From a virus: DNA of 27,713 nt. The DNA lies in IMG/VR virus record IMGVR_UViG_3300020578_000348, positions 1 to 27,713 of that record; one strand, given 5' to 3'. Position 1 is the stretch's first letter, and every line of letters begins with the position of its first letter. This document shows positions 6,766 through 17,149 of this stretch, one piece after another. Position numbers and translations under genes: made by a program. The notes beneath the pieces are model-generated. The model was given only the letters and a program-made list of their open reading frames with translations. It made no database searches and was not told where the DNA came from.

Positions 6766-9700
6766 TTACCCAATCAACCCTTTTTCAGTAAGAAGTTGAA
6801 TATATTTATCAGTATTTTCATTTAATTGCGGAACTACATATTCTGGGGTAATAATAAATGAATTAGGGGATGCTCCATTTGCAGGTCTAAATCCTTCAAA
6901 TATTATTTGGGAAGAATCCTCTACATATCTTCTTATTAAAAAATGGTCTAAATTAAATGCTGATGAACTAGCACTAACAGGAAGATTAGCATTAAAATGA
7001 ACTTCAATTGAACCTGTTTGAGAAATACGACCTGATCCACTGTCTCCAGAGGGAAATATTTTTCCTACTTGATATACAAAATCTTCTCTTCCCTCAAACC
7101 TAAATTCATCTCCATATTCAATTGACCATGGTAATGTTATTGGGTTAAACCCAGATTGAGATATATCAGATTGTTTAATATTAACTCCATAAGATTCAAC
7201 TATTTCAGAAACTGATGAAGTTATAATGTATGGGTAATTGATTGGGTCTAAATAACCCCATATTGATCCAGTGTATGCACTTGGGGGCACATATGGTGGA
7301 GTTTGAGATACTGTAATTTGGCTCCATTTGATATATACTTCTTCAGTAAACCATGGGTAATTAGTAGTTGATCCATCACATGTTACTTTAAATGTATATA
7401 TATCTCCAGCATTTAAATCAGATGGTGGAATTGTTAAAGAAATGGTACGGAATTGGCTATCGTTTTGGCCACTTGCATTAATGGTGGTGGAGGAATCAAT
7501 TACAGTCTGGGTACCTTTTAATATTCGCAAAGTAATGTAATAATGATCACCTAAAACATTTCCAAGAGCGCTCCTTCCTGCTATCGTTACATCTACCTTT
7601 ATAGTTAAAGAAACAGCATCATCTACAGCACCTTGGGGGACTTGATAACCACCACCTGTTAAAAATGAACTACCATAAATAGTTGAATTATAATTAATGG
7701 TGGTAGATTGAGGGAAAGGAGCAGATAATATTATTATACTTCCAACATATAAAAATTGGGCTGCGTAATCTCCAATAGAATTAGTACTTGTAGGGAGAAG
7801 ACTTTCAAATAGTATCCCTTCCCAAGTTACATTAGGAGCAACACCTTTTTGAGTATATAAAATTGGTTCAATTCTATATCCTCCTCTAATTATTTTTCTA
7901 AATGCACTTGGTGTATTATTTAAACTAGATTGTCCTAAAATAGAAGCATATCTAAATTTATCTCCTGTATGGAAATTCTGTTGAGTGTTAGGTAAAGAAA
8001 TATCTGAAATGTTTGGGGTGGAAATATTTCCATCCTGATCAATTAAATATTTAATAGTAAATGCTGAAGCATTCATTCGTTCAGGGGCCCAACTTCCATC
8101 CATGTAACCGTATGCTATATATGATTTTAAACTTTCTACTGCTGGGTCTCCATTAGATTGATTATTAAAGGCATATCCGTTATTAACATATGAGAGAAGA
8201 TTGTTAAAACCATTATTACTAGGTTCATTTATTTTATTAGAAGTATTTTTTGAACCAAAATACCTTGGTATAGTATGCCTAAAAGAATCATAATTTGAAT
8301 CTTGTACTTTTGCTCTAGTTGCACTTCCGCTTATTAATTGATCAAAATTAACAGGTTCTATTATACCCCTAGTATAATCAACATCCATGTAATATGAACT
8401 GTCTCTTAATTCAAAAGCATTATTTAATAATGCATTTTCATCACTATTGTAGAAATTTGGGGTTGTAATATAAGGTTCAAATATTACATTTTCACAGCTA
8501 GAAGTACTTACTGCTCTACTTTGGGTAAGTAAAAATTGAATGTTTTGTATCGTTACACTAGTTTGTGGGATGGAAATTAAACTTAATACATAAGAATTGT
8601 TTGTTAAGGAGTAAAATGAACCTGATATTGTGTAAGTAGAAGACCCAGGAGGTAATGAAGCATATCCAGAACCCGGCAAAGTAGCTACAATAGTTGAATA
8701 ATCTGGGGTGGAATAAACTAAAGCAATAGATGGGGTTGTAACACCAGGATTGGTTATAGTTACACTAGCTGTAATTATTAATGCAGTATTTGGGGTATTT
8801 GCAAAAGTAGTATAACCAGAAGAGGAATCATAATAATTTAATATGTTAATACTGGCTGTGGGGGTTAAAATAAGTGGTGGGTTTGAAGGGAGGGTAGTTG
8901 TAATAGGATTAATTATTGAAGCAGAAACAGTATAATCTAATACTTGGTTAGGAAAGAAAGAAGGAATATATGAATTTAATGTAGAATATAAATAATAATC
9001 TGGTTGTTCATTAATGAGTATTAAATTATATGGGACATATGTATTATCTAAAGGGTTATATATTGAAGCTTTATTTATATTTTCTAAAACTATAGTATTA
9101 TTATTTCCATCACAATCAATTCTAGCTATTTTTAAGTATTTAGTTACAAATAAATTATATAAAGGTGGTCCTCCAAAAGTAAAAGGTTCATTGTAAAATA
9201 ATATACTTCCAGATTGAGGAGTAGTTATGCTATTTAAAAATAGATTTTCAAAAATATTATCTTCATTACTTGAAGTAGGATAATAATGTACTTGTCTATA
9301 TTTAAGTGGTTGAAGATTTATTGGGTATGCTTCATTTAATATACCATCAGATACTAATATTACAGATCCACTAAATTCACCATCGTAAAACTCATCTTGA
9401 GCATCATGTAATACATTTACTGAACCAGAAAGGGTTTGAGATGTTTCATACCAACTTTGAGTTAAAAAATATTGATTTTCAGGACCAATACCATTACTTC
9501 CAGATGGAGAGGTAAAGGTTCCATTAAATTGTTCAAAAGTTCCGCCTGTACCTCCACTAAAATTTTCTACAGTACCTGGTTGGTAGTCATTCCATTGTGG
9601 AGCTAGTGTTCCTGTTATTGAGATATCTTGAAAGGTTATTGGGGTATTAAGGGAATAATTCAGTAAATCAAATTCATCTGAAAAAGCAAAAGAAAATGCT

Positions 9701-12700
9701 CCTAAAGATGTATCAAATTTATATGCTATGGTTGAATATGTATCTACTTGTGGTTGTGGGTATTTATTTCTTTCAAGTAAATGTTGTTTAATTACAATTC
9801 CAGAGGCAAGACTTGTACGTGCAGGAACAAAATCTCTAATCATTTTAAATAATGAATTGTCAAAGAATTTAATTAAACGTATAAAGTCAACTAAATCGTA
9901 ATTTTTGATATACTTTTGAAAATATTCATTTCGTAATTGATCTAAAGCAGGGTATGTAACTGCAGAAGAGGATCTTAATCTTGGGTCTCCAATAAATTCA
10001 CCTATATTAAATGAACCAATTTGATCCATTATATCCTCATTTATCTCATTTGTGGGGGAAAAGGCTACCTCTAAATAATTAACATTTTGAGTATAACTTT
10101 GAGATATATTAGATTTTTGAGATAATGACATGAATGGTGATAAAGTATCTCCTTCGGGCATTACATTATTTTCTATTCTAATTTTATCCGAAATAGCATT
10201 TCTAATACCTGCTATTGGTTGATCGTAAAAGAAATATTCTGTGTTAGGGTTAAGAGTTCCATAAAATTGATAAGTAGAATCAGATCCACTAAATGATTGA
10301 GTTATAGCCCAAGATCCTGTTACTTTTGGATGTATGGAAGGTGGGACTTGATTTGGAAGATTTATTTCATAAAGTTCATTTCCTAAAGGTGCTCTAAAAG
10401 CAAGCTCATTTGGGGCACTATTTAATGAATTACCTTCAATAGAAGAAGGATTCATTATAAAATCTTTAAATACACTTTCAGATATTGGGGTGTTATAATA
10501 CCTTAATTCTTGTACAGAACCAGCAAAAAGGCCACTACCTGTTGGATCTAAATTATATGCATATAGTATAGCACCACCTACATTTCCGACATATGCTCCT
10601 GTGTTCCAGAAGTTATTGCTAGTTGTAATTGAGGAAGAAGCAAAAAATCCTAATTTAGTTCCATTATCTCCTCCTTCATATATTTTATTCCCAGCATATA
10701 TATTAAATTCATCTCCATTACGAGTAATCATTAATGACCACCACCCACCATCATAAAAAGGTAAATAAAGACTAGAAGAAGATCCAAACGATGTTGGATT
10801 CATATTATCAAATCCTGGGTAAAATGTTAGAGTTGAATATGGGTTCATTGAAGCAGTGCCATATAAGGAACCACTATATGAACCAGAATCACTATATTCA
10901 TAAGAACCTAATGTAACTATTGAAGAAGAATTAAATTGTTCTCTTACTTCAAATAATAAATTTCCTGAGGGGTAAATAGCACCTACTGATAAATTGGCTG
11001 ATCCTGTAAGAACTAGTTTGGTTTCAGGAATAAAGGGTTTAAATCTAAACATTACTGTTGATGGAAAATTATCTTGAGAGTTCCATGAATGATTTAATCC
11101 CCATTGGGTAGCGGCAAATGCGCCAGTTCCGGATTCACCATAACTAGAGCTTAAAGGGTTATGACCAAGAGCATAATTAAATTCATTTTGCCAATAATCC
11201 CAATCATTTGAATCTACTTTATCTTTTCCTCCATATTCATTAATTCTTAATATAGTATCAGGAATACCATATGAGGTAATTAAAGCGCGTAAACCAGGTA
11301 ATGTACCTTTTGTTTTAAGTAGGTATGGTAAATTATGATAAATACGTTTGTATAACGATTTATTTACATCATCTAATGGCATATAATCGTTAGAAGCAGA
11401 TATAAATTGATCAATATATTCAAATCCAAAAGGTGTAGGTAAAGATCCTGTTATATTTGGAAAAGGAAATAATCCTCCTTGGGGGGTTAAACCTAAAAAT
11501 GCTGTATATAAATCTTCATTTGAAAAATTATTTTGGTATAATTTAACTCCAAAATCACGAATAGCATCTGCAACTAGATCTTTAGATATACCATATTCTA
11601 AACGGTTATCTGCATTGTATTTTTCAGTAACATCTTTATAATATATCCAAATATTATCATAAAATTGAGCTACCATTTGCACAAATAATTCATATTGAGC
11701 ATTATTTGGATCGTCTCTTAAATATTCAGGTATAGAATAAAGTAGGTTATCTTTATTTTCGTTATCATATATTGAAGCTGAAAGTAAAAGGCCACCATAG
11801 TATGGGCTAGATTCATTGGTGCTTCCTATCCATGATAAAACTTGAGGGGTATTTGATTTTGCTAATTCATATGGTTTTTCTGTATTGGTTTTGGGCCAAG
11901 TATATGGGTTATTTTCATAAAATAAAAAATAATCATATCCATCAAAATTAGTTATAATATTATCTATTTTAGATTGATAATCTAAAATACTACCACTTAT
12001 ATTAGAATTAGTAACATGATTTAAAATAGCTATAGAAGAAGAATATTGTTCAATTAATTGAATTTTATAATAAAAATTTCTTAGTCTAGTTTCAGCAGAA
12101 CTAAAATGAATATATTCATTAAAATTAGTATAATCCACATTTATGTCTATTTCTTTTTCTTCAAATAAACTATTTAATTGTTGTAATGAACTAGTTAATG
12201 ATGTAGATATTAAATCAATATACGAATATTCTAATGTTGAATTATTAATTTGATCTTTTATATTAATATTAAAGTTAGGACCTTGAATTAATACAGTATC
12301 ATTTACTTCAAAAACAGGATCATCAAAAACTATAGTATAAGATTGAGATTCTGCTAAAGTAGTTACAACCCAACAAATAGAATTTATATCAAATTCATCT
12401 GGGAGGGGTTCGTAAAGTTTAATAAATATTGTAGGATTAGTAGAATCTTGAGAATTTAAAATTATATTATTAGCAAGTATTAAATTATTTTCTCCAAAAT
12501 TTAAATAAAAATCTACAAAATAATTACTTTCTTGTCTCTCTTGAATAAATTGGGTTGTTTGGAAAGTTAATGAAAGTGCACTTAATGAAGTAGTATCTAA
12601 TTTAACTTCTTTCCTATCATTTGATATTTCAGTTATATAAAGATGTTCTGAAGAAGAACCTATTTTTTTATTTAAAAAATTATAATGAGCTATATATGTA

Positions 12701-13008
12701 CCTTGATCAAAACCATTATCTAATAAAGATTGACTGGGATTTATGAATAAGCTACTTATGCCAAAGCTAGTATTTAAATTTTGATCATTTGAATCAGGCA
12801 ATGATGAGGGGGTCCCATTATCAATTGGAATACTATTAGCAATATACTGGTAGAAATTAGGTTCTGAAAAGAGTAGATCTTCATTAGGAGAATAAACAAA
12901 AAATTCTATGCAACTTTGATTAGTAAATAACTGGGAAGAAAATAATGATCCCCCTGTTAATAAGTTTAATTCTTGTGTTCCATAGGTCTGAATATTAAAA
13001 TTGGGCAT
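6766..13008 (-). CDS. Giant baseplate/tail protein with gpI-like module and LamG-like domain
   Basis: At 2080 residues this is the largest gene in the window. Residues about 435-600 are helical and contain YHNLPYLLKTKGTLPGLRAL then YGIPDTILRINEYGG, the pattern of tail protein I (P2 gpI) type proteins. Residues about 640-860 look like a concanavalin/LamG fold, with GGWWSLMITRNGDEFNIYAG and then VQELRYYNT. Residues about 1000-1085 form a second helical segment containing DFVPARTSLASGIVIKQH. The remaining ~1000 residues are glycine/serine/threonine-rich beta sequence. In known contractile tails the gpI equivalent (T4 gp7) forms the wedge trimer with two gp6 copies. Its place three genes after gp6 fits, so I infer a gp7 equivalent fused to carbohydrate-binding or fibre-like domains. 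T4 gp7 is about half this length. Confidence 0.66.
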   Translation of the reverse strand: MPNFNIQTYGTQELNLLTGGSLFSSQLFTNQSCIEFFVYSPNEDLLFSEPNFYQYIANSIPIDNGTPSSLPDSNDQNLNTSFGISSLFINPSQSLLDNGFDQGTYIAHYNFLNKKIGSSSEHLYITEISNDRKEVKLDTTSLSALSLTFQTTQFIQERQESNYFVDFYLNFGENNLILANNIILNSQDSTNPTIFIKLYEPLPDEFDINSICWVVTTLAESQSYTIVFDDPVFEVNDTVLIQGPNFNINIKDQINNSTLEYSYIDLISTSLTSSLQQLNSLFEEKEIDINVDYTNFNEYIHFSSAETRLRNFYYKIQLIEQYSSSIAILNHVTNSNISGSILDYQSKIDNIITNFDGYDYFLFYENNPYTWPKTNTEKPYELAKSNTPQVLSWIGSTNESSPYYGGLLLSASIYDNENKDNLLYSIPEYLRDDPNNAQYELFVQMVAQFYDNIWIYYKDVTEKYNADNRLEYGISKDLVADAIRDFGVKLYQNNFSNEDLYTAFLGLTPQGGLFPFPNITGSLPTPFGFEYIDQFISASNDYMPLDDVNKSLYKRIYHNLPYLLKTKGTLPGLRALITSYGIPDTILRINEYGGKDKVDSNDWDYWQNEFNYALGHNPLSSSYGESGTGAFAATQWGLNHSWNSQDNFPSTVMFRFKPFIPETKLVLTGSANLSVGAIYPSGNLLFEVREQFNSSSIVTLGSYEYSDSGSYSGSLYGTASMNPYSTLTFYPGFDNMNPTSFGSSSSLYLPFYDGGWWSLMITRNGDEFNIYAGNKIYEGGDNGTKLGFFASSSITTSNNFWNTGAYVGNVGGAILYAYNLDPTGSGLFAGSVQELRYYNTPISESVFKDFIMNPSSIEGNSLNSAPNELAFRAPLGNELYEINLPNQVPPSIHPKVTGSWAITQSFSGSDSTYQFYGTLNPNTEYFFYDQPIAGIRNAISDKIRIENNVMPEGDTLSPFMSLSQKSNISQSYTQNVNYLEVAFSPTNEINEDIMDQIGSFNIGEFIGDPRLRSSSAVTYPALDQLRNEYFQKYIKNYDLVDFIRLIKFFDNSLFKMIRDFVPARTSLASGIVIKQHLLERNKYPQPQVDTYSTIAYKFDTSLGAFSFAFSDEFDLLNYSLNTPITFQDISITGTLAPQWNDYQPGTVENFSGGTGGTFEQFNGTFTSPSGSNGIGPENQYFLTQSWYETSQTLSGSVNVLHDAQDEFYDGEFSGSVILVSDGILNEAYPINLQPLKYRQVHYYPTSSNEDNIFENLFLNSITTPQSGSILFYNEPFTFGGPPLYNLFVTKYLKIARIDCDGNNNTIVLENINKASIYNPLDNTYVPYNLILINEQPDYYLYSTLNSYIPSFFPNQVLDYTVSASIINPITTTLPSNPPLILTPTASINILNYYDSSSGYTTFANTPNTALIITASVTITNPGVTTPSIALVYSTPDYSTIVATLPGSGYASLPPGSSTYTISGSFYSLTNNSYVLSLISIPQTSVTIQNIQFLLTQSRAVSTSSCENVIFEPYITTPNFYNSDENALLNNAFELRDSSYYMDVDYTRGIIEPVNFDQLISGSATRAKVQDSNYDSFRHTIPRYFGSKNTSNKINEPSNNGFNNLLSYVNNGYAFNNQSNGDPAVESLKSYIAYGYMDGSWAPERMNASAFTIKYLIDQDGNISTPNISDISLPNTQQNFHTGDKFRYASILGQSSLNNTPSAFRKIIRGGYRIEPILYTQKGVAPNVTWEGILFESLLPTSTNSIGDYAAQFLYVGSIIILSAPFPQSTTINYNSTIYGSSFLTGGGYQVPQGAVDDAVSLTIKVDVTIAGRSALGNVLGDHYYITLRILKGTQTVIDSSTTINASGQNDSQFRTISLTIPPSDLNAGDIYTFKVTCDGSTTNYPWFTEEVYIKWSQITVSQTPPYVPPSAYTGSIWGYLDPINYPYIITSSVSEIVESYGVNIKQSDISQSGFNPITLPWSIEYGDEFRFEGREDFVYQVGKIFPSGDSGSGRISQTGSIEVHFNANLPVSASSSAFNLDHFLIRRYVEDSSQIIFEGFRPANGASPNSFIITPEYVVPQLNENTDKYIQLLTEKGLIG

Positions 13009-13034
13009 ATTAATTAAGTGTGGTTAGGGGGGCA

Positions 13035-13394
13035 TTAAAAACTAGTTACAGGGGTTTTTGTTTGTAATTCTGCTATTTGTTTTTGGGCATCAAGTAATTC
13101 GATTCTTAATTGGGCTATTTCATTTTGAAGTACTTCTAATTCTTCTTGGTTAGATTCAAAACCTATATATTCACTACTTTGTTTAATTAAGTATTCATGT
13201 GAATTAATTTCCCCTGATTCAGGTATTTCATAAAACATTTCATTGTACATATTAAAAAAATCGTTTAATGTTGGTTGTTCTTCAAGTTGTTGTTGAATTG
13301 GTTGGACTCCTAATTGTTTAAAAGATGTATCAATTATTTTTTCATATTGAAATTTATTAAAGGATTGTTTACTAAAATCTATAAGTTCACTCAT
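13035..13394 (-). CDS. Small coiled-coil protein of the baseplate block
   Basis: A 119-residue acidic protein. The first 75 residues are predicted helical with aromatic patches (FFNMYNEMFYEIPESG). Residues about 80-113 form a clear heptad coiled coil (leucine/isoleucine/alanine spacing in EVLQNEIAQLRIELLDAQ). The start overlaps the stop of the preceding gene by one base (TAATG), so translation is coupled, and the next gene is the 2080-residue baseplate protein. No family recognised. A scaffold, chaperone or small wedge component is possible from position alone. Confidence 0.6.
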   Translation of the reverse strand: MSELIDFSKQSFNKFQYEKIIDTSFKQLGVQPIQQQLEEQPTLNDFFNMYNEMFYEIPESGEINSHEYLIKQSSEYIGFESNQEELEVLQNEIAQLRIELLDAQKQIAELQTKTPVTSF

Positions 13395-14509
13395 TAGTTA
13401 ATAACTTTAAAGTAATAATTATCATCAAAAATTTTAGTAGAACCATTAATATTAGTTTTAATTAAAATAGAATAATATCTTTCAGGTTCGAGTCCACTCA
13501 TATATACATCAAAATAATTTCCATTAACATCAGAACTAATTTGAGTATATTGATTATCGAAATTAATAACAAACTCATTAGTATCCAAGTCTTTTATAGC
13601 ATAATATGAAGAAGTAGGTAAATATTTTAAATTAGTATATAATGAAGATGTTTGGTATATTCTAGGGGGATATAATGGACTTATATTAATGTAAAATCTA
13701 TTTGTGCTTTCCGGGTAAAAAACTTCTGGATTTTCGGACAATGACATTTTTAAATCAGATGTATTTATGATACTACTAGTAGCTGATCCTGTTAATATGG
13801 TTGAATAATCTCTCCATCTAAATTCTAAAGTTGGAGGATAGATTGTATTTGTATCTACACTATAATACTTGAATATAGGTTGAATATTTTCATTTGTACT
13901 AAATTCTTGAGACCCAGTTAATTTAACTATAAATCCATAATTTGGAATTGAAGAACTATACCAAGAATTTACTATATAACTTACATCTAATTCAATATCT
14001 TTTATATCGCGTAAACCAAATGATTCAGTAACCCGAAAGTTAGATCCTGTATACCAGTTTCCACCCCCAGCATTTGGAGAAGAAAAAGAACTAGTATAAA
14101 AATATCCATTATTAGAACCACTTATTGACCAAGAAGATGAACCTGAAATAGAAGGAAAGGTCCAAGAAGCACCATCTTTGGTTTGGGGGGAATCTAAATA
14201 TTTTCCGGTCCCATTATTCCATTGTTGAGCTAGGGTTAATATTTCTATGGAAGTATCAGCATTTATACCTTGAGCAGTTGCTATAAAATTTTTAAAATAT
14301 ATTTTATAGGGATCACCAGATATTTTACTATTTATAATATCTTGTATTTCTTCAGTATTAAACTGAGTTATAAATCTAGCTACTTTAGGACTGCCATCTA
14401 TACCTATAGTATTTGAAGTTTCACATATAGCATCTAAACCAGTGTTTATTAAAGGATAGTTAGAATATAAAGTAGTATCCTTTGTAGGAAAAATTTTATA
14501 AACAGCCAT
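13394..14509 (-). CDS. DNRLRE-like structural protein of the baseplate block
   Basis: A 371-residue protein. Residues 1-200 resemble a DNRLRE-type beta-sandwich: an opening IFPTKDTTLYS, an ARFITQF strand, a WNNGTGKY loop, and a long SFGLRDIKDIELDVSYIVNSW strand before the GFIVKLTGS turn. These features are typical of repeat-free adhesion or stalk domains. The C-terminal part (about 235-371) is another beta domain with NRFYINISPLYPPR. T4 gene 8, a 334-residue beta protein of the wedge, occupies a comparable place near gp6/gp7, but I see no direct similarity to it. An ATATTTAT element lies 15 bp before the ATG. The gene follows gp6 by 27 bp and couples to the coiled-coil gene. Confidence 0.6.
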   Translation of the reverse strand: MAVYKIFPTKDTTLYSNYPLINTGLDAICETSNTIGIDGSPKVARFITQFNTEEIQDIINSKISGDPYKIYFKNFIATAQGINADTSIEILTLAQQWNNGTGKYLDSPQTKDGASWTFPSISGSSSWSISGSNNGYFYTSSFSSPNAGGGNWYTGSNFRVTESFGLRDIKDIELDVSYIVNSWYSSSIPNYGFIVKLTGSQEFSTNENIQPIFKYYSVDTNTIYPPTLEFRWRDYSTILTGSATSSIINTSDLKMSLSENPEVFYPESTNRFYINISPLYPPRIYQTSSLYTNLKYLPTSSYYAIKDLDTNEFVINFDNQYTQISSDVNGNYFDVYMSGLEPERYYSILIKTNINGSTKIFDDNYYFKVIN

Positions 14510-14524
14510 TTATAATGTTTTATT

Positions 14525-14532
14525 ATAAATAT
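14525..14532 (-). promoter_or_regulatory. ATATTTAT element, candidate late promoter
   Basis: ATATTTAT on the coding strand in the 27-bp gap between the gp6-like gene and the DNRLRE-like gene, 15 bp before the ATG. No Shine-Dalgarno accompanies it. Confidence 0.3.
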
Positions 14533-14536
14533 GGTA

Positions 14537-16390
14537 TTATAAAGGAACTACTTTGCCTTTTATATCACTATCAGGATATCTCACTTCAAAAATACTAGGA
14601 TCTAATGAAGGGTATATCACTTGGTTTTCAGTAGCAGCGAGTATATCATATGCATATTGGGAATAACCTAAGTTAGTTCCTGCTTTATTTGTAATAAAAA
14701 TATTTTTTACTGTTTGGACTCCTTTAATTTTATCTAATAATATATATAAATCTCTTAAAAATATAGGTTGATTTATTTGCCAATTATTTATGTTAAAATA
14801 TATTTTTAATTCATTCATACAAGCTAATAATACCTCATTATTATTGTATTCTGGGAGGACTATGATTTCAAAATTTACTCCTATATTAATTATGAAAGCA
14901 TTTCTTATTTCAATATTATCACCAATCATTCTATATTGAGATAAATAAGTTCTTAAATTATTTTTTAATGTATTATTAGCATAATCTAATTTACCTGTAG
15001 AGTTTTGGGATAAAATGTATAAATTTAAAGTTTCAATAGTTGAAACTTGATTATCTGTTATTTTAGGTTTTTCAATGTGAGCTTTAGAAATAGCTCCATA
15101 ATCAGAAGGCATACTTAAAGCTCTAATTAAATAATCATCAGCTGTTACTGAACGTTTTTGGGAGGCTACTAAAGCTAAAGTGTTTTGTCTAATTTCTTCT
15201 ATTGTGTCCCCTCCTTTACCCCCAGAAGATGCTTCAGAGTTAGTTGCAGTTAAAGAATTAAATATGTAATTAGATAAAGTTGGATTTAAATTACGAGATG
15301 GAAAATAAATTTGGGGTGAGTTTAATGGAGTATTAATACTTAAAGTATTAGCAGGAATATTAGATGATAATCCTCCCCCAGTTAAATATCTTACTGTTAA
15401 AGTAGTATTAGAAGGTGCTATCCCGTATGTACCTGTGTATAAAAAATTAACAGGTGAATATGCTGCTGTTAATTTATCTTTTTTAAAAGGTAATCCTAAT
15501 CCTACATTATTAGGATTTGGAATAATTTGCTCATTTATATCATATGGAGATCCTACTCCAAATTGGATTTGAATATTATTTAATGAAGTAATACGTGAAG
15601 AAAATCTTCTAGCAACTTTTTTTAATTTCAATAAATATGGAGTATCTAACTCATTATTTGGATCATTTATATTTGTGTTTTTAACACTATCTAAAACCAT
15701 TTCTTGTCCTAAATGATCTACTTCATACCATCTGTTTCCATCAGAATCAGTAATATCTAATATTTTTAAAAAATTATCAGCATTAATATTTATTGTACTA
15801 AATGGAGTAGGGTCTGTAAAAATAAATGTTTCTGTATTTATGGTAGCTGAAATTGCTTTTCTAGATTTTTTTAAAAGATAATATTGTGGATTTGCACCTG
15901 ACACTTGATAAACTGAAACTAGTGTTGGGTCTTGGGAACTAGATAAAGAAAAATCAATACTTTCCTCACATAAAAACTGGTTTCCATTTTGAGAAGATAA
16001 TATAATATTTTCTTTTAAAGCTATAGTATAATCATAATCAGGAATATAAGTTGAGCCTGAGAGTTTAGAGGGGATTTGTTGGTAAAAATCTATGGTGGTT
16101 TGGGAAGCAACAGAATTTTTAGGCTTATAATTAAACATATATGCTAAATCATATATATTATTAGTTTGTTGAGAATACTGTAAAAATGTTTCTTGAAATT
16201 GGTTATCAAGATAAAAACTTAAAATATCCCCAACATATGCTACTTGTTCCATAAACATCATACCAGGGGAGGCAGGAGAAAAATCTGTATATGTGTTAGG
16301 GAAATAGACTTTTGAGTATTCTATTAATCGTTGTCTTAGATCTGGAAAACTGCGATTTAAATATTTTATATCTCTATTAACAAGGGCCAT
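14537..16390 (-). CDS. Baseplate wedge protein, gp6/gpJ (Baseplate_J) family
   Basis: A 617-residue protein, close to T4 gp6 (about 660). The N-terminus has the family hallmark: PDLRQRLIEYSKVYFP, then SPASPGMMFMEQVAYVGD and SFYLDNQFQETFL. The central Baseplate_J signature is present around residues 395-420: IRQNTLALVASQKRSVTADD followed by YLIRA. The C-terminal helical part with YNNNEVLLACMNELKIYF and FLRDLYILLDKIKGVQ is the conserved dimerisation/inner-ring region. In T4, two gp6 copies and one gp7 make the wedge core whose ring drives the baseplate from hexagon to star on infection. The gene begins 2 bp after gp25 ends, the usual gp25-gp6 pairing of contractile injection systems. Confidence 0.92.
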   Translation of the reverse strand: MALVNRDIKYLNRSFPDLRQRLIEYSKVYFPNTYTDFSPASPGMMFMEQVAYVGDILSFYLDNQFQETFLQYSQQTNNIYDLAYMFNYKPKNSVASQTTIDFYQQIPSKLSGSTYIPDYDYTIALKENIILSSQNGNQFLCEESIDFSLSSSQDPTLVSVYQVSGANPQYYLLKKSRKAISATINTETFIFTDPTPFSTININADNFLKILDITDSDGNRWYEVDHLGQEMVLDSVKNTNINDPNNELDTPYLLKLKKVARRFSSRITSLNNIQIQFGVGSPYDINEQIIPNPNNVGLGLPFKKDKLTAAYSPVNFLYTGTYGIAPSNTTLTVRYLTGGGLSSNIPANTLSINTPLNSPQIYFPSRNLNPTLSNYIFNSLTATNSEASSGGKGGDTIEEIRQNTLALVASQKRSVTADDYLIRALSMPSDYGAISKAHIEKPKITDNQVSTIETLNLYILSQNSTGKLDYANNTLKNNLRTYLSQYRMIGDNIEIRNAFIINIGVNFEIIVLPEYNNNEVLLACMNELKIYFNINNWQINQPIFLRDLYILLDKIKGVQTVKNIFITNKAGTNLGYSQYAYDILAATENQVIYPSLDPSIFEVRYPDSDIKGKVVPL

Positions 16391-16391
16391 T

Positions 16392-16796
16392 TTATAATTC
16401 TATTTCTAAATTATCTGTTATATTAGTATTTTTTACTGTGTATTTTAATTGGATATTCAATGTATTAAAATCATCATTACGTAGTATATTTAATGATAAA
16501 ATATTAATATAAGGAAAAAAATCTTTAATTTGATTTTCAATTCTATTTTCTAATTTAAATAAATTATCTTCAGATATTTGTTCAAATATAAAAGCTCGCA
16601 ACCCTCCCCCAAAATTAGAATTTAAATATTTTTCTCCAGGATTAGTAAGAAAATAATTTATTAAATTATTTTTAATTGCATCTTTAGTAGTAAAATTAGA
16701 TTTAAAAACCGCAGGGCCATTTAATGGTAAATTTATTCCGACAGCAATGTTAGAATTTAAATCAACTGGGTCTATTTGTTGGGGATTAAAAGGCAT
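16392..16796 (-). CDS. Baseplate wedge protein, gp25-like
   Basis: A 134-residue protein, the usual size of gp25 (132 in T4). The signature NPGEKYLNSNFGGGLRAFIF at residues 52-71 is the gp25/TssE/gpW pattern. It follows the DAIKNNLINYFLT helix and precedes a DNFLKLE-type helix and a C-terminal beta hairpin. gp25 sits at the inner wedge and links the gp6 ring to the sheath. It was once annotated as a lysozyme but has a structural role. The start codon overlaps the stop of the preceding small gene (TAATG), and gp6 follows after a single base. Confidence 0.92.
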   Translation of the reverse strand: MPFNPQQIDPVDLNSNIAVGINLPLNGPAVFKSNFTTKDAIKNNLINYFLTNPGEKYLNSNFGGGLRAFIFEQISEDNLFKLENRIENQIKDFFPYINILSLNILRNDDFNTLNIQLKYTVKNTNITDNLEIEL

Positions 16797-17131
16797 TACT
16801 TAGTATTTAATAAACTCATAATTTGTTCCATTCCTACCTCACCATTACCTAAATTACCATTTATAGGATCAGATACTTGAGGCCTAAATGATTGTTGTAT
16901 ATCTTTTGAAGTAAAACTTAAAGCAGTTTCTCCTAATACATCTTTGTACTTTTGTCTTAAATCCATTGTTGGTTGAATAAATGAGGGTTTTGGGGTTTCT
17001 ACAGGATGAATAGATTCTTTAACAATTGTTTTTGGTGAACGAACTGCCTCTAAAAGAATTTCTTTTAGTTCTTCTTGAATTACTTCTCGTACTGCTTCTT
17101 TAATTAATTTTTTAAGTTCTATTGTTTTCAT
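16796..17131 (-). CDS. Small charged structural-block protein, unknown
   Basis: A 111-residue protein. Residues 1-33 form an amphipathic, highly charged helix (MKTIELKKLIKEAVREVIQE and on). The remainder is low in structure, with proline-rich PVETPKPSF and FTSKDIQQSFRP segments, ending in a short helix. I recall similarly sized proteins with the same KKLIKEAVREV-type start in structural clusters of large phages, but no function. It has an ATATTTAT element 6 bp before the ATG and couples to gp25 through a TAATG overlap. Confidence 0.55.
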   Translation of the reverse strand: MKTIELKKLIKEAVREVIQEELKEILLEAVRSPKTIVKESIHPVETPKPSFIQPTMDLRQKYKDVLGETALSFTSKDIQQSFRPQVSDPINGNLGNGEVGMEQIMSLLNTK

Positions 17132-17137
17132 ATGTTT

Positions 17138-17145
17138 ATAAATAT
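17138..17145 (-). promoter_or_regulatory. ATATTTAT element, candidate late promoter
   Basis: ATATTTAT on the coding strand in the 18-bp gap after the 738-residue gene, 6 bp before the ATG of the 111-residue gene. If it is a promoter it would drive the coupled small gene, gp25 and gp6. Confidence 0.3.
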
Positions 17146-17149
17146 AAAA

